Of a DNA stretch of 33,301 bases, positions 31,290 through 33,301 are shown piece after piece (within the stretch, counting starts at the first letter, position 1; each line of letters opens with the position of its first letter). The notes below the pieces were generated by a model. The model was not told the origin of the DNA. It was given only the letters and a program-made list of their open reading frames with translations, and ran no database searches. Origin of the DNA: Christiangramia sp. (GTDB lineage Bacteria > Bacteroidota > Bacteroidia > Flavobacteriales > Flavobacteriaceae); the NCBI RefSeq assembly GCF_029937855.1, contig NZ_JAPYPC010000037.1:1-33301 (forward strand). The letters run 5' to 3'. The translations under genes and the position numbers were made by a program.

Positions 31290-33107
31290 ATGGCTGAAGT
31301 GATCTTGGGTATCTCTGCTTTTTTTCATGATAGCGCTGCGGCACTGGTTATTGACGGAAAAATTATCGCAGCCGCGCAGGAGGAGCGTTTTAGTCGGGTT
31401 AAGAATGATGCTTCATTTCCTTCAAATGCCATAGAATATGTATTACAGGAAGCCAGTATTCATCCCCATGAAGTCACTCATATTACTTTCTACGAAAAGC
31501 CTTTATTGAAATTCGAAAGGCTGCTGGAAACCTATCATGCCTTTGCTCCTTCAGGGTTGAAAAGTTTTTTGAAAGCTATGCCCGTTTGGATGAAAGAAAA
31601 GATATTCTTCAGACGGATGATAAATTCGGAATTAAAAAAGCTTGGCTTTCCCCAATCAAAATTGTTTTTTCCTGAACATCATCTTTCGCATGCCGCAAGT
31701 GCATTTTATCCTTCTCCTTTTCAGGAATCCGCTATTTTAACTATAGATGGAGTAGGGGAATGGGCAAATATGACTATAGGTTATGGTGACGGAAATAAAA
31801 TTTCAATCTTAAAAGAGCAGCATTTCCCACATTCTTTGGGGCTTTTCTACTCTGCTATTACTTATTACCTGGGTTTTAAAGTTAATAGCGGGGAATATAA
31901 AGTGATGGGTTTGGCAGCTTATGGGGACGCTGAAGCCGAACAAACCAAAGATTTTACAACAAAAATTCTGAAAAATATAGTAGATATAAGGGAAGATGGT
32001 TCTTTTCTTTTGAATATGGAATATTTCCGGTTTGCGACACATTTAACCATGACAAATGACGGGAAATGGAAGGAGCTATTTAATTTATCCAGGCGTGAAA
32101 AAGAAGGAGAATTAAAACAGATTCATGCAAATCTGGCGTTTGCAGCACAAAAGGTACTTGAAAAGATTGTATTGAAGCTTTCAAAAACAGCTCTAAAACT
32201 TACGGGTTCCAAAAAGCTTGTTTTAGCAGGCGGTGTTGCGCTGAATGGTGTTGTGAATGGTAAAATTTTGGAATTGGAAGGATTAAATCATATCTGGATT
32301 CAGCCTGCTGCCGGAGATTCTGGTGGAGCCCTTGGAGCTGCTTTGGCAACCTGGCATATCTTATTAGATAAAGGAAGGGAGAAGATCACAGGAGAGGCTA
32401 TGCAGGGATCTTATCTGGGGCCAGGCTACAGTAATGAGCATATTGCATCGATGATTAGCCAATACAGGGAGCTTGATTTTGAATATCTTGAAGAAATTTC
32501 TCTACTTAACGAAACCGCTAATGCAATTGAGAAAGGTTTAATTGTGGGCTGGTTTCAGGGAAGAATGGAATTTGGGCCTCGCGCTTTAGGGAACCGTAGT
32601 ATCCTTGGAGATGCCAGAAATTCTGAAATGCAGCGAAAGATTAATCAAAAGATCAAATTCAGGGAAAGTTTCCGGCCTTTCGCACCAAGTGTTTTGCAGG
32701 AAAATGTATCAGAGTATTTTCATCTTGATACAGCTTCACCCTATATGTTATTGGTAAGAGAAGTGAAAAATATCGATAAAAAGGAAACTTCCATGGGAGC
32801 AAAAAGTTTTATGGAAAGACTGGATGAAATTAGGTCGAATATTCCTGCGGTTACTCATATAGATTACACGGCAAGAATTCAGACGGTTTCCGAAAGATCG
32901 AATTTGCGCTACTGGAAATTATTGCAACAGTTAAAGAAACGAACCGGAGATGGCATTGTAATTAATACAAGTTTTAATGTTAAGGATGAGCCCATAGTTT
33001 GTTCTCCCAGGGATGCCATTGAATGTTTTCTAAAGACAGAAATGGATATGCTGGTGCTGGAAAACTTTATTGCTTATAAGAAAAATCCAAAGCGAAAAAT
33101 TCGCTAA
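31290..33107 (+). CDS. NodU/CmcH-type carbamoyltransferase
   Basis: 605 residues, the family's usual size. The N-terminal Kae1-like half starts ILGISAFFHDSAAALVIDGKI and contains QEERFSRVKND and the substrate-site EHHLSHAASAFYPSPF; KLVLAGGVALNGVVNGKI also belongs to this half. The C-terminal half is the YrdC-like domain (FQGRMEFGPRALGNRSIL, ending in VINTSFNVKDEPIVCSPRDAI). These enzymes make carbamoyl-adenylate from carbamoyl phosphate and ATP and transfer the carbamoyl group to a hydroxyl of an acceptor, as NodU and TobZ do. The acceptor here is unknown. Last gene of the cassette, one base after the SxtJ-like gene. Confidence 0.95.
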   Translation: MAEVILGISAFFHDSAAALVIDGKIIAAAQEERFSRVKNDASFPSNAIEYVLQEASIHPHEVTHITFYEKPLLKFERLLETYHAFAPSGLKSFLKAMPVWMKEKIFFRRMINSELKKLGFPQSKLFFPEHHLSHAASAFYPSPFQESAILTIDGVGEWANMTIGYGDGNKISILKEQHFPHSLGLFYSAITYYLGFKVNSGEYKVMGLAAYGDAEAEQTKDFTTKILKNIVDIREDGSFLLNMEYFRFATHLTMTNDGKWKELFNLSRREKEGELKQIHANLAFAAQKVLEKIVLKLSKTALKLTGSKKLVLAGGVALNGVVNGKILELEGLNHIWIQPAAGDSGGALGAALATWHILLDKGREKITGEAMQGSYLGPGYSNEHIASMISQYRELDFEYLEEISLLNETANAIEKGLIVGWFQGRMEFGPRALGNRSILGDARNSEMQRKINQKIKFRESFRPFAPSVLQENVSEYFHLDTASPYMLLVREVKNIDKKETSMGAKSFMERLDEIRSNIPAVTHIDYTARIQTVSERSNLRYWKLLQQLKKRTGDGIVINTSFNVKDEPIVCSPRDAIECFLKTEMDMLVLENFIAYKKNPKRKIR

Positions 33108-33172
33108 AATATTGACTATTTGGAAGATTGCGGATCATTCAAAAATTCTTAGAAAAAAATCGAAAAAATCTT

Positions 33173-33203
33173 TTGACAGCATTTAAAATTTGATTTATAT
33201 TTG
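33173..33203 (+). promoter_or_regulatory. promoter of tRNA-Asn
   Basis: TTG at 33173-33175 (in TTTTGACA), a 20-base spacer and TATATTTG at 33196-33203 match the Bacteroidota promoter. The tRNA begins 24 bases beyond the -7 box. Confidence 0.6.
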
Positions 33204-33226
33204 CAACCGCTTTCAAAGCAAAACAT

Positions 33227-33300
33227 TCCTCCTTAGCTCAGTTGGTTAGAGCATCTGACTGTTAATCAGAGGGTCCTTGGTTCGAGCCCAAGAGGAGGAG
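33227..33300 (+). tRNA. tRNA-Asn (anticodon GTT)
   Basis: 74 nt without CCA. Acceptor stem TCCTCCT/AGGAGGA (33227-33233, 33293-33299), discriminator G33300, D arm GCTC...GAGC, anticodon stem TCTGA/TCAGA with loop CTGTTAA and anticodon GTT at 33261-33263, and T arm CTTGG/CCAAG with loop TTCGAGC. All stems pair fully. CCA is not fully visible because the window ends one base later. Confidence 0.97.
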
Positions 33301-33301
33301 C

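Noticed and set aside
30911-33107. Saxitoxin-like biosynthesis suggested by SxtJ and carbamoyltransferase
   Set aside because: No other saxitoxin-type genes (for example SxtA-like polyketide synthase or amidinotransferase) are present; both families are widespread outside toxin clusters.

Overview
The window comes from a chromosome of a Bacteroidota bacterium, most likely a member of the Flavobacteriaceae (Gramella/Christiangramia or Salegentibacter type). The evidence is the AT-rich DNA with moderate GC in genes, the lack of strong Shine-Dalgarno sequences, repeated -7 boxes of the form TAnnTTTG (several with a TTG/TTTG 18-20 bp upstream), a TonB receptor with an N-terminal carboxypeptidase-regulatory-like domain, and the protein types present. 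It looks like core chromosome. I see no phage, insertion sequence, CRISPR array or rRNA. No gap between genes exceeds 300 bases.

Layout. 1-2791 (minus): heme synthesis genes hemA-hemC-hemD in one tight operon, hemD running off the left edge. 2792-2992: divergent control region. 2993-4604 (plus): AraC-type regulator and a secreted ThuA-like protein. 4691-7065: ferrochelatase (hemH) and a MATE exporter, overlapping by one base. 7126-13059: a run of secreted sortilin/VPS10-like BNR protein, HemJ, an orphan NtrY-like histidine kinase and an enoyl-CoA hydratase. 13206-15207: radical SAM protein and Fpg/Nei DNA glycosylase. 15211-17230 (minus): HD phosphohydrolase, PlsC acyltransferase, a palindromic intergenic repeat and a bacilliredoxin. 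17490-18933 (plus): membrane-anchored XRE regulator and a TerB-DnaJ (DjlA-like) protein. 19016-21851 (minus): TonB receptor with a periplasmic thioredoxin-like protein. 21955-23974 (plus): DtxR/MntR-type regulator, ZIP metal transporter and a small secreted unknown. 23971-26487 (minus): feoA-feoB-small Cys-rich FeoB partner. 26561-27235 (minus): SCO1/SenC. 27389-28705 (plus): RseP site-2 protease with its own promoter and terminator. 28832-33107 (plus): a cassette of SGNH-TPR membrane protein, DUF5989-like miniprotein, SxtJ-like membrane protein and NodU/CmcH-type carbamoyltransferase. 33227-33300: tRNA-Asn(GTT).

How it fits together. The window is dominated by iron and heme: five heme-synthesis genes, ferrous iron uptake (feoAB), an outer-membrane receptor, a metalloregulator and a metal transporter. 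The main new observation is a shared 16-17 bp inverted repeat (TTTAGA-n4/5-TCTAAA, or a one-base variant) in three control regions: before the AraC gene of the heme cluster, between the TonB receptor and DtxR genes, and over the predicted start of feoA transcription. This suggests one metal-responsive regulon spanning heme synthesis and iron import, with the DtxR-family protein encoded here as the obvious candidate binder. The second item of interest is the carbamoyltransferase/SxtJ/DUF5989/SGNH cassette, whose product is unknown. Functional calls rest on recognising motifs by eye, and no database search was run.
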